Shown here: positions 1 to 5,352 of the stretch, piece by piece | Layout of the letters: the number at the start of each line of letters is the position of its first letter | Numbering within the stretch: position 1 is the stretch's first letter | From: Pseudomonadota bacterium | GTDB taxonomy: Bacteria; Pseudomonadota; Gammaproteobacteria; Steroidobacterales; Steroidobacteraceae | DNA length: 7,066 nt | Direction: 5' to 3' | NCBI GenBank assembly: GCA_021826035.1 | Contig: JAKBBE010000137.1 | Span: forward strand, 1 to 7,066 | The notes under the pieces: generated by a model | The model's input: the letters and a program-made list of their open reading frames with translations, nothing else | What the model was told of the DNA's origin: nothing | The model's database searches: none | Made by a program: the position numbers and the translations under genes

Positions 1-191
1 CCCGGTCCGAGCGCGCCGCTGCGCTCGGCCGCGAGCACGATGGCGCGGGCGGCGCGATCCTTGACCGAACCGCCGGGGTTGGTGAATTCGGCCTTGCCGA
101 GGATCTCGCAGCCGGTCTCCTCGCTCATGCGGCGCAGGCGGATCAGGCGGGTCTGACCGACCGCGCTGATGAACCCCGCTTCAAAATTCAT
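1..191 (-). CDS. cysK: Cysteine synthase family protein, N-terminal fragment (cut by window edge)
   Basis: PLP-dependent enzyme expected to join sulfide to O-acetylserine to make cysteine, the last step of sulfate assimilation. Only about 63 N-terminal residues are visible, starting [12 protein letters not shown]; the rest lies left of the window. The motif [11 protein letters not shown] (from about residue 39) carries the PLP-binding lysine, K44, in the usual fold-type II setting, and GKAEF just before it matches the cysteine synthase / cystathionine beta-synthase-like branch rather than enterobacterial CysK (which has NPSFSVK). The start ATG lies inside the end of cysG, overlaps it by 11 bases and has a GGAG seven bases upstream, so translation is probably coupled. 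Odd point: the usual G-N-T-P-L stretch reads G-Q-T-R-L. The family is clear; the exact subtype (CysK, CysM or CBS-like) cannot be settled from this fragment, so the symbol is tentative. Confidence 0.88.
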   Translation of the reverse strand, partial: MNFEAGFISAVGQTRLIRLRRMSEETGCEILGKAEFTNPGGSVKDRAARAIVLAAERSGALGP

Positions 192-1650
192 GCACGCTCT
201 CCAGAGGATGAAGCGCCGCGGCCGTCGCGGCCGCAGGTCCGTACGCACTGTCGCTCGCCCCGCCCAGGTGCGCAAGCGCAGCCACCTCGCCGACGATGAG
301 CAACGCCGGTGGGGTGATGCCGGCCCGCTCGGCGAGCGCTGCAATGCTGGCCAGCGTGCCGCGCAGCACGCGCTCGCCGGGGAGCGTCGCGCGCTCGATG
401 AGCGCCACCGGCAGGCTCTCACGAGCGCCGGCCGCCGTCAGCTGCGCGCAGATGCGCCCCAGGTGCGCCACCCCCATGTAGAACACCACCGTCTGGTGCT
501 CGCGGGCGAGGGCGCTCCAGTCGAGCGCATCGTCCTGCATCGGATGGCCGGTGACGAACGTGACGCTCTGGGCCACGTGGCGATGGGTGAGCGGGATCCC
601 GGCCGACGCGGCGGCCCCGAGTGCCGCGGTGATGCCGGGCACGATCACGTAGGGGATGCCGTGGCGGGCGAGGCACTCGGCTTCCTCGCCCCCGCGGCCG
701 AACACGAACGGGTCGCCGCCCTTGAGTCGAGCGACGCGCAGCCCCTGGCGCGCGTAATGCACCATCAACTCGTGGATCTGCGCCTGCGGGGTCGTCTCCT
801 CCCTCGCTCGTCCGGAATGCTTGCCGACGAACACCCGCTCGGCATCGCGGCGCGAGCGCTCGAGTACGGCGGCGGGCACGAGACGGTCATAGAGAATGAC
901 GTCGGCCTGCTGCAGCAGCTGCAGCGCACGCAGGGTGAGGAGGTCAGCATCGCCGGGGCCGGCGCCGATCAGATACACCTCGCCGAGGCGTTGCGCGCCG
1001 GTGGCGCTCGAGGCGGTCAGCTGCGCCGTGCGCAGTTCGCGTGCATACGCACGCTCGGCGCCTGCGCCATCGCCGGCGAGGACCCGGGCCCCGGCCGTCC
1101 CGCGCACGACCCGTTCCCAGAACGGACGGCGAGCCGCTGGCGCGAGCGCCTGGCGCACCGCTTCGCGCCGGGCACCCATGAACCGAGCCAGGGTGCCGAG
1201 GGTGGCCGGCAGCAGCGCTTCGATCTGCTCGCGCACCCAGCGCGCGAGCACCGGGGCCCGTCCGCCGGAGCCGATCGCCACGATGAGCGGCGAGCGGTCG
1301 ACGATGGCCGGGAAATAGAACGTCGAGAGCTCCGGGTCATCGACGACGTTGACCGGGAGGAAGCGGGCGCGAGCGGCCTGTGAGACCGAGGTATTGAGGG
1401 GTTTGAGGTCGGTGGCGGCGATGACGAGGCGCATGCCGTCGAGGTCTTCGGTGGCGAACCGGGCCGCGCGGTGCTCGAGCTGCCCGCGGGCGGCGCGCTC
1501 TGCGAGCTCGGCGGTGAGCTGCGGGGCGACGATCGTGATGCGCGCCCCGACCCGCAGCAGCAGGTCGATTTTGCGCTGCGCGATGCGCCCGCCGCCGACG
1601 ACGAGCACGGGCACCTCGCGCAGCTGCAGGAAGATCGGCAGATGATCCAT
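181..1650 (-). CDS. cysG: Siroheme synthase, trifunctional (uroporphyrinogen-III C-methyltransferase / precorrin-2 dehydrogenase / ferrochelatase)
   Basis: Makes siroheme, the prosthetic group of sulfite reductase, from uroporphyrinogen III: two SAM-dependent methylations, NAD-dependent oxidation, then iron insertion. The 489-residue protein starts MDHLPIF, exactly as E. coli CysG, which fixes the start. Residues 1-210 are the dehydrogenase/ferrochelatase half: Rossmann loop VVGGGRIA (17-24), D104 in NVVDD and S128 in GSGG, matching the catalytic Asp104 and phosphorylated Ser128 of the enteric enzyme. Residues about 223-465 are the methyltransferase: GAGPGD (229-234), D255 in YDRL, K277 in [16 protein letters not shown] (311-323), PGITAA, and M392 in FYMG, matching E. 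coli D248, K270 and M382. It is longer than the usual 457 residues because of about 7 extra linker residues, 3 in the second half and a roughly 22-residue Ala-rich C-terminal tail. It starts 17 bases after the end of cysH, evidently in the same operon, and has no clear Shine-Dalgarno sequence of its own. Confidence 0.97.
   Translation of the reverse strand: MDHLPIFLQLREVPVLVVGGGRIAQRKIDLLLRVGARITIVAPQLTAELAERAARGQLEHRAARFATEDLDGMRLVIAATDLKPLNTSVSQAARARFLPVNVVDDPELSTFYFPAIVDRSPLIVAIGSGGRAPVLARWVREQIEALLPATLGTLARFMGARREAVRQALAPAARRPFWERVVRGTAGARVLAGDGAGAERAYARELRTAQLTASSATGAQRLGEVYLIGAGPGDADLLTLRALQLLQQADVILYDRLVPAAVLERSRRDAERVFVGKHSGRAREETTPQAQIHELMVHYARQGLRVARLKGGDPFVFGRGGEEAECLARHGIPYVIVPGITAALGAAASAGIPLTHRHVAQSVTFVTGHPMQDDALDWSALAREHQTVVFYMGVAHLGRICAQLTAAGARESLPVALIERATLPGERVLRGTLASIAALAERAGITPPALLIVGEVAALAHLGGASDSAYGPAAATAAALHPLESVHEF
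197..202 (-). promoter_or_regulatory. Shine-Dalgarno site of the cysteine synthase gene
   Basis: On the minus strand GGAGAG lies inside the cysG coding end, with seven bases between GGAG and the ATG at 191. It supports this ATG as the start and reinitiation by ribosomes finishing cysG. Confidence 0.6.
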
Positions 1651-1666
1651 GGGCTGCGAACGCGAA

Positions 1667-2383
1667 TCAGGCTTCGGCCGCCGCGGGGCGCGCCCGCGGA
1701 TGCAGGCCGCACTCGCGCGACTCCGACTGCTCCCACCACCAGCGTCCGGCGCGGTGACTCTCCCCGGGCTGAATGGCCCGCGTGCACGGCGCGCAGCCGA
1801 TGCTCGGAAACTGTCGATCGTGCAGTACGTTGTACGGCAGCTTGCGCTCGCGGATGTACTGCCAGATCTGCGCCTCGCTCCACTCGAGCAGCGGACTGAC
1901 TTTGTACAGTCCGTACTGCGTGTCCCACTCGAGCGGCTGGGCCAGGGCGCGTGCGGCGGACTGTTCGCGGCGCACCCCCGTGACCCACGCGTCGTACCCC
2001 GCGATGGCGCGCTTGAACGGCTCGACCTTGCGCACCTCGCAGCACGAGAGGCGCGCCTCGAGGCTGTGGTAGAACCCGTTGACGCCACGCTCGGCGGTCA
2101 AGCGCTCGAGTGCCTCGGCGTGCGGGTGCACCAGGCGCAACGTGCGCCGGTAGCGCCACTGCAGCTTCTCGATCAGGTCGTAGGTTTCCTGGTGCAGCCG
2201 GCCGGTGTCGATGCTGAAGATCTCGATCTGCGGCACGTGCGTCCAGATGATGTCGGTGAGCACCATCGCCTCGGCGCCGAGACTGTTGGCATAGACGACC
2301 CGTCCCTGCGTGCGTACCGCCGCGGCGAGCGCAGCGCGCACGGCCTCGGCCTTCTGTTCAATGCGGTTTGGCAGCTCACCCAT
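1667..2383 (-). CDS. cysH: Assimilatory adenylyl-sulfate (APS) reductase, 4Fe-4S type, of the CysH family
   Basis: Reduces activated sulfate to sulfite with thioredoxin (or glutaredoxin) as donor in the cytoplasm. The 238-residue protein has the nucleotide-binding loop SLGAEAM (34-40) with downstream IDTG (58-61), the arginine-rich GVRREQSAAR (136-145), and the C-terminal ECGLH motif with the catalytic cysteine C225. Two cysteine pairs, C114-C115 (SCCEVRK) and C197/C200 (GCAPC), are the 4Fe-4S ligands found in APS reductases of Pseudomonas, plants and many bacteria and missing in the E. coli PAPS reductase. By established family rules this points to APS as substrate, so APS kinase (CysC) would not be needed. 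First gene of the leftward unit, 16 bases before cysG. The ATG has no Shine-Dalgarno sequence; a -10-like hexamer lies only 9 bases from it, suggesting a nearly leaderless mRNA. The product is certain as a family member and very likely for APS specificity. Confidence 0.95.
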   Translation of the reverse strand: MGELPNRIEQKAEAVRAALAAAVRTQGRVVYANSLGAEAMVLTDIIWTHVPQIEIFSIDTGRLHQETYDLIEKLQWRYRRTLRLVHPHAEALERLTAERGVNGFYHSLEARLSCCEVRKVEPFKRAIAGYDAWVTGVRREQSAARALAQPLEWDTQYGLYKVSPLLEWSEAQIWQYIRERKLPYNVLHDRQFPSIGCAPCTRAIQPGESHRAGRWWWEQSESRECGLHPRARPAAAEA

Positions 2384-2392
2384 GGTGGTGGG

Positions 2393-2421
2393 ACTATAGC
2401 CAGGGGGCCGGCGGCCCTAAA
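2393..2421 (-). promoter_or_regulatory. Candidate promoter of cysH-cysG-cysK
   Basis: On the minus strand TATAGT (2398-2393, five of six matches to the -10 consensus) is preceded after exactly 17 bases by TTTAGG (2421-2416, three of six matches to the -35 consensus). A poor -35 fits an activator-dependent promoter. Normal spacing would place transcription start about 3 bases before the cysH ATG. The same nine bases occur ahead of cysI. Prediction from sequence only. Confidence 0.5.
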
Positions 2422-2438
2422 CGAATGATTGCTTCTGA
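2419..2438. promoter_or_regulatory. Possible CysB operator
   Basis: This is the most A+T-rich patch of the gap and abuts the predicted -35 of cysH. It includes GAA-N7-TTC (2423-2435) and a T-N11-A (2426-2438), the loose pattern of LysR-type operators. An activator site just upstream of a weak -35 is what CysB-dependent promoters show in enteric bacteria. CysB sites are poorly conserved, so this is a suggestion only. Confidence 0.25.
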
Positions 2439-2492
2439 GGCGCTGCGCGGCGGTTATGGATGCCTCCGGGGCGTTGCGCTACGCTGCGGTGC

Positions 2493-3464
2493 ATGAAACT
2501 GCACCAACTGCGCTACCTGGCGGCGATCGCCCAAAGCGGACTGAACATCACTGCGGCGGCCCAGAAGCTGCACACGTCCCAGCCCGGCGTGAGCAAGCAG
2601 ATCAAATTGCTCGAGGACGAACTCGGGTTTCAGATCTTCGTGCGCGAGGGGCGCACGTTGACCCGCATTACCCCGGCCGGGCAGCAGGTGATCGATCGGG
2701 CCCTGCGGGTGCTGCAGGAAGTGCAGAGCATCCGCGGGCTCTCGACGGAGCTGCGTGATGAGGGGCGCGGCAGCTTGTCGATCGGCACGACCCACACCCA
2801 GGCCCGGTACGTGCTGCCGGCGGTGATCCGGGAGTTCCGCGACCGGTATCCGAACGTGCGGTTGAACCTGCACCAGGGCACCTCGGAGCAGATCGCCGCC
2901 ATGGTCGCCGAGGACCGCATCGACTGCGCGATCGCCACCGGGTCCGAGCAGCGCTTCGCCGGGCTGACGGTGCTGCCCTGCTACCGCTGGAGCCGGGTCG
3001 TGATCGTGCCCCGCGCGCACCCGCTGGCGCGCAGCGAGCGGCTGACCTACCAGGCGCTCGCCAAGCATCCGATCATCACCTACACCTTCAGTTTCACCGG
3101 CGCGTCCTCGCTGAACGACGCGTTTGCCAAGGCGGGACTGACGCCCAACGTGGTCATCACCGCGCAGGACGCCGACGTCATCGTCACCTACGTGCGGCTC
3201 GGCCTCGGGGTGGGGATCGTGGCACCGATGGCCGTCGCCGAGGACGCCGAGGATCTGGCGGTGCTCGATGCCTCGCATCTGCTGCCCGCGCACACCACCT
3301 GGATCGGGTTTCGGCGCGGCACGCTGCTGCGCAAGTTCATGTACGATTTCGCGCAACTGCTCGCCCCGCACCTGGATCGCCGCCTGGTCGACCGGGCGCA
3401 CCGCGCGGCGAACACCGAGGAGACCGCCGCGTTGTTTGCCGACCTCGAACTGCCGCAGCGCTAG
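2493..3464 (+). CDS. cysB: LysR-type transcriptional regulator CysB
   Basis: Master activator of sulfur assimilation that responds to N-acetylserine/O-acetylserine and to sulfur supply. The 323-residue protein aligns from end to end with E. coli CysB (324 residues) with almost no gaps: start MKLHQLRY, winged helix-turn-helix around 18-40 (AAAQKLHTSQPGVSKQ), linker helix to about 88, then the two-lobed effector domain. Residues lining the sulfate/inducer pocket of Klebsiella CysB are kept at the same numbers: T100, T102, Q103, T149, W166 and T202. Also kept are THTQARY, DADVI-TYVRLGLGVG and the C-terminal MYDF...APHL region, which separates CysB from generic LysR proteins. An in-frame ATG at 2460 would add 11 residues not seen in the family, so 2493 is chosen. 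It is transcribed away from cysH, with malQ immediately downstream. It probably controls both leftward cys units and perhaps itself. Confidence 0.96.
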   Translation: MKLHQLRYLAAIAQSGLNITAAAQKLHTSQPGVSKQIKLLEDELGFQIFVREGRTLTRITPAGQQVIDRALRVLQEVQSIRGLSTELRDEGRGSLSIGTTHTQARYVLPAVIREFRDRYPNVRLNLHQGTSEQIAAMVAEDRIDCAIATGSEQRFAGLTVLPCYRWSRVVIVPRAHPLARSERLTYQALAKHPIITYTFSFTGASSLNDAFAKAGLTPNVVITAQDADVIVTYVRLGLGVGIVAPMAVAEDAEDLAVLDASHLLPAHTTWIGFRRGTLLRKFMYDFAQLLAPHLDRRLVDRAHRAANTEETAALFADLELPQR

Positions 3465-3475
3465 GGGCGCGCACC

Positions 3476-3479
3476 GGAG
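3476..3479 (+). promoter_or_regulatory. Shine-Dalgarno-like GGAG in the cysB-malQ gap
   Basis: GGAG ends seven bases before an in-frame CTG at 3487, the same spacing as in the cysteine synthase gene. It is 28 bases from the first standard start, GTG 3508, too far to serve it. It therefore bears on which malQ start is real. Confidence 0.4.
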
Positions 3480-3507
3480 TCATTGCCTGGATACGCCGCC
3501 GCTCCCC

Positions 3508-4845
3508 GTGTTCGACCGCCGCCGCGCCGGGGTCCTGCTTCACCTCGCCTCGCTCGAGGCGCCGCTCGGTCGCGGCGGGCGAGCCTTCATCGACTGGCTG
3601 GCCGCGGCCGGATTCAGCGTCTGGCAGTTCCTGCCGCTGGCGCCCACCGGCGCGGACCGATCCCCGTATTTCGCCCGTTCGGACTTCGCCGGCAGTCCGG
3701 CGCTGCTCGACCCGGCCGAGCCGCCGGCCGATGAGGCGGAGCGGACGGCGTTCGCGACGGCGACGCAGTCCTGGTTGGAGGATTACGCGCTATTCGAGAC
3801 GATCAGCGCGCGCTGCCCGGGGCGGCCGTGGTGGGCATGGCCGGCGCCGCTGCGCGCCCGGGAGGCCGGTGCGCTCGAGCGCATCCGGCGCGAGTGCGCC
3901 GGCGCGCTCGAGCGCATCGGCGCCGAGCAACGCGAGTTCTTCGCCCAGTGGAGCCGGCTGCGCCGCTACGCGCACGCACGCGGCGTGCGCCTGTTTGGGG
4001 ATCTGCCGTTTTACGTCGGACCGATGTCGGCCGAGACCTGGGCGCACCCCGGACAATTCCAGTTGGCCCCCGACGGCCGTCCGGCGGCCGTCGCCGGGGT
4101 GCCGCCGGATTATTTCTCGGCGCTCGGTCAGGTCTGGGGCAATCCGCTCTACGACTGGGATGCGATGCAGCGCGACGGGTTTGCATTCTGGCGCGCGCGC
4201 CTCGGGGCGCAGCTCGAGCGGCTCGATGTGCTGCGCGTGGATCATTTTCGCGCCTTTGCGGCCCATTGGGCCGTGCCGGCGGGCGCCGCGGATGCGCGCG
4301 GGGGCGAGTGGCGCCCGACGCCGGGGTGGGCACTGTTCGAGCGGCTGCGCGCCGAGCGAGGCACGCTGCCGATCGTGGCGGAGGATCTCGGTCTGATCAC
4401 CGCGGACGTGACGGCGCTGCGCCAGGCGTTCGAGCTGCCGGGCATGCGCGTGCTGCAGTTCGGGTTCGACGGCTCGCCGGACAATCCGCATCTGCCGGCG
4501 CGCATCGACGCGGACTGCGTCGTGTACACCGGGACGCACGACAACGACACCACGCTCGGCTGGTACCGCAGCCTCGATGAGCAGACCCGCCGGTACGTGG
4601 ATCGGACGCTCGGGGTTTCGCCAGCCTCGATGCCCGAAGGCATGGTGCGCGCCGCGCTTGCGACGGTCGGGGCGCTCGCCGTCATCCCGGTGCAGGATCT
4701 GCTCGGGCTCGGCAGCGAGGCGCGCCTGAACATCCCCGGTACGCAGCGCGCGGAAAACTGGAGTTGGCATCTGCCCGCCGGCGCACTCAGCGCGCAGCGG
4801 GCCGCGCACTGGGCCGCCGTCAACGCCGCCTCAGGGCGCGTTTGA
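3508..4845 (+). CDS. malQ: 4-alpha-glucanotransferase (amylomaltase), GH77 family
   Basis: Transfers alpha-1,4-glucan segments between maltodextrins, releasing glucose, in glycogen or maltodextrin metabolism in the cytoplasm. From GTG 3508 the protein has 445 residues; from a CTG at 3487 it would have 452. Amylomaltases are usually about 500 residues or more, so this is a short form. GH77 catalytic motifs are complete: nucleophile D245 in RVDHFR, acid/base E292 in AEDLG, and D345 in TGTHDNDT. Other family marks are RRRAGVLLH near the start, QFLPLAPTG (40-48), GDLPFYV (164-170), GVPPDYFSALGQVWGNPLYDW (197-217), and near the end IPVQDLLGLG and the N-I-P-G-T-x-x-x-N-W stretch (408-418). The N-terminal stretch that normally reads LHPTSLPG is LHLASLEA. 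It lies 43 bases after cysB with no terminator visible, so it is probably cotranscribed with a sulfur regulator, a context with no obvious functional reason. Its 3' end overlaps the convergent DUF934 gene. Confidence 0.93.
   Translation: MFDRRRAGVLLHLASLEAPLGRGGRAFIDWLAAAGFSVWQFLPLAPTGADRSPYFARSDFAGSPALLDPAEPPADEAERTAFATATQSWLEDYALFETISARCPGRPWWAWPAPLRAREAGALERIRRECAGALERIGAEQREFFAQWSRLRRYAHARGVRLFGDLPFYVGPMSAETWAHPGQFQLAPDGRPAAVAGVPPDYFSALGQVWGNPLYDWDAMQRDGFAFWRARLGAQLERLDVLRVDHFRAFAAHWAVPAGAADARGGEWRPTPGWALFERLRAERGTLPIVAEDLGLITADVTALRQAFELPGMRVLQFGFDGSPDNPHLPARIDADCVVYTGTHDNDTTLGWYRSLDEQTRRYVDRTLGVSPASMPEGMVRAALATVGALAVIPVQDLLGLGSEARLNIPGTQRAENWSWHLPAGALSAQRAAHWAAVNAASGRV
3865..3918 (+). 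repeat. Short in-frame direct repeat inside malQ (33-base period)
   Basis: Two 21-base copies, 3865-3885 and 3898-3918, differ at a single position (T3870 versus C3903) and are offset by 33 bases. They encode AGALERI twice, in a helical stretch AGALERIRREC / AGALERIGAEQ. It looks like a small tandem duplication that keeps frame. Confidence 0.7.
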
Positions 4846-5352
4846 CCCCGTTGCGTCGGCGGCGCTCGCGCGGCGGCGCACCCAGATCGGGGTGTGACCG
4901 TCGGCGGCCGGTTGGTAGGCGAGGCGGATCTCATCGAGCGCCTGACGGCAGGCCTCCAGATCCTGGTCGGGCCGCGGCACGAGGACATCGAAGCCGCAGC
5001 GTCCGAGCCAGAACACCAGATCGCGCACCACGTCCCCGACCGCACGCAGCTCACCACGGTAGCCGAGCCGATTGCGCAGCAGTACCGCCTGCGTGAGCGC
5101 GCGGCCGTCGGCGAACGCCGGAAACTGCAGTGCGATCACCGGACTGGCGGCGATCTGCGGGTAGAGCGTCTCGACGTCCGCGGTATTCGGCAACAGCACG
5201 CCGAGGGCGCCGGCACCGAGCGTGTCGCGCTCCGCGCGCCAGCGGGCGAGCGGCACGATCCAGCGGTCGGCGGCCGAGGGGGCCGCGGTCATGTCCACGG
5301 CCAGCGTCCAGTCGTCCTCGACGATGGCGCGATGACGCAGGATGCGGCTCAT
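4831..5352 (-). CDS. DUF934 family protein, sulfite reductase neighbour of unknown function
   Basis: 173-residue soluble protein of the DUF934 family, which is commonly encoded directly after CysI-type sulfite reductases in proteobacteria (for example next to cysI in Pseudomonas aeruginosa). Family marks are LPNTADVE (54-61), FPAFADGRALTQAVLLRNR (77-95), the stretch GELRAVGDVVRDLVFWLGRCGFD (100-122) and a C-terminal alpha-helical part ending IRLAYQP. There are only two cysteines, C119 in RCGFD and C135, and no CxxC or ferredoxin pattern, no signal peptide and no membrane segment, so it is unlikely to be an iron-sulfur electron carrier itself. The start ATG overlaps the cysI stop as ATGA and is preceded by GGAGG four bases away, indicating translational coupling and roughly matched supply with CysI. 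A role in sulfite reductase assembly or electron delivery is plausible but is inference from context. The last 15 bases overlap the end of malQ. Confidence 0.93.
   Translation of the reverse strand: MSRILRHRAIVEDDWTLAVDMTAAPSAADRWIVPLARWRAERDTLGAGALGVLLPNTADVETLYPQIAASPVIALQFPAFADGRALTQAVLLRNRLGYRGELRAVGDVVRDLVFWLGRCGFDVLVPRPDQDLEACRQALDEIRLAYQPAADGHTPIWVRRRASAADATGSNAP

Larger units (their letters stand above)
2384..2492. promoter_or_regulatory. Divergent intergenic control region between cysH and cysB
   Basis: The only sizeable non-coding gap in the window, 109 bases, lying between a leftward cys operon and a rightward LysR-type regulator gene, the classical place for the regulator to bind. 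It holds the cysH promoter candidate near its left end, a short A+T-richer patch in the middle (about 2419-2438) and a G+C-rich right part leading to cysB. For cysB I see no convincing promoter: TTGCTT at 2429-2434 and TTATGG at 2454-2459 are weak and 19 bases apart. No Shine-Dalgarno sequence precedes the cysB ATG. Confidence 0.65.

Noticed and set aside
169..1383. 404-residue open frame on the plus strand opposite cysG
   Set aside because: It is antisense to a certain cysG, Arg/Ala/Gly-rich without any recognisable domain, and is explained by the third-position G+C bias of the real gene.
1651..2088. N-terminal extension of cysG to 2088 (635 residues)
   Set aside because: The extra 146 residues overlap cysH in another frame and are Arg/Ser-rich noise; MDHLPIF at 1650 matches known CysG starts.
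2405..2417. GGGCC-GGC-GGCCC inverted repeat upstream of cysH
   Set aside because: Arms of five bases with no T-run, sitting in the -35/-10 spacer of the predicted cysH promoter; in DNA this G+C-rich it is not good evidence for a terminator or operator.
2460..2492. Earlier in-frame ATG at 2460 for cysB
   Set aside because: It adds 11 residues absent from CysB proteins, which begin MKL-QLRY as this one does at 2493; no ribosome site supports it.
2454..3401. 315-residue open frame on the minus strand opposite cysB
   Set aside because: Low-complexity Arg/Gln/Gly/His composition, no family resemblance, and it lies wholly across cysB and its leader; a shadow frame.
3268..3507. ATG at 3268 as the start of malQ
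   Set aside because: It would add 80 residues that merely read cysB in another frame, rich in Arg/Cys/Pro, with no counterpart in amylomaltases.
3790..4809. 339-residue open frame on the minus strand opposite malQ
   Set aside because: The complementary strand encodes an intact amylomaltase with all catalytic motifs; the antisense product resembles nothing.
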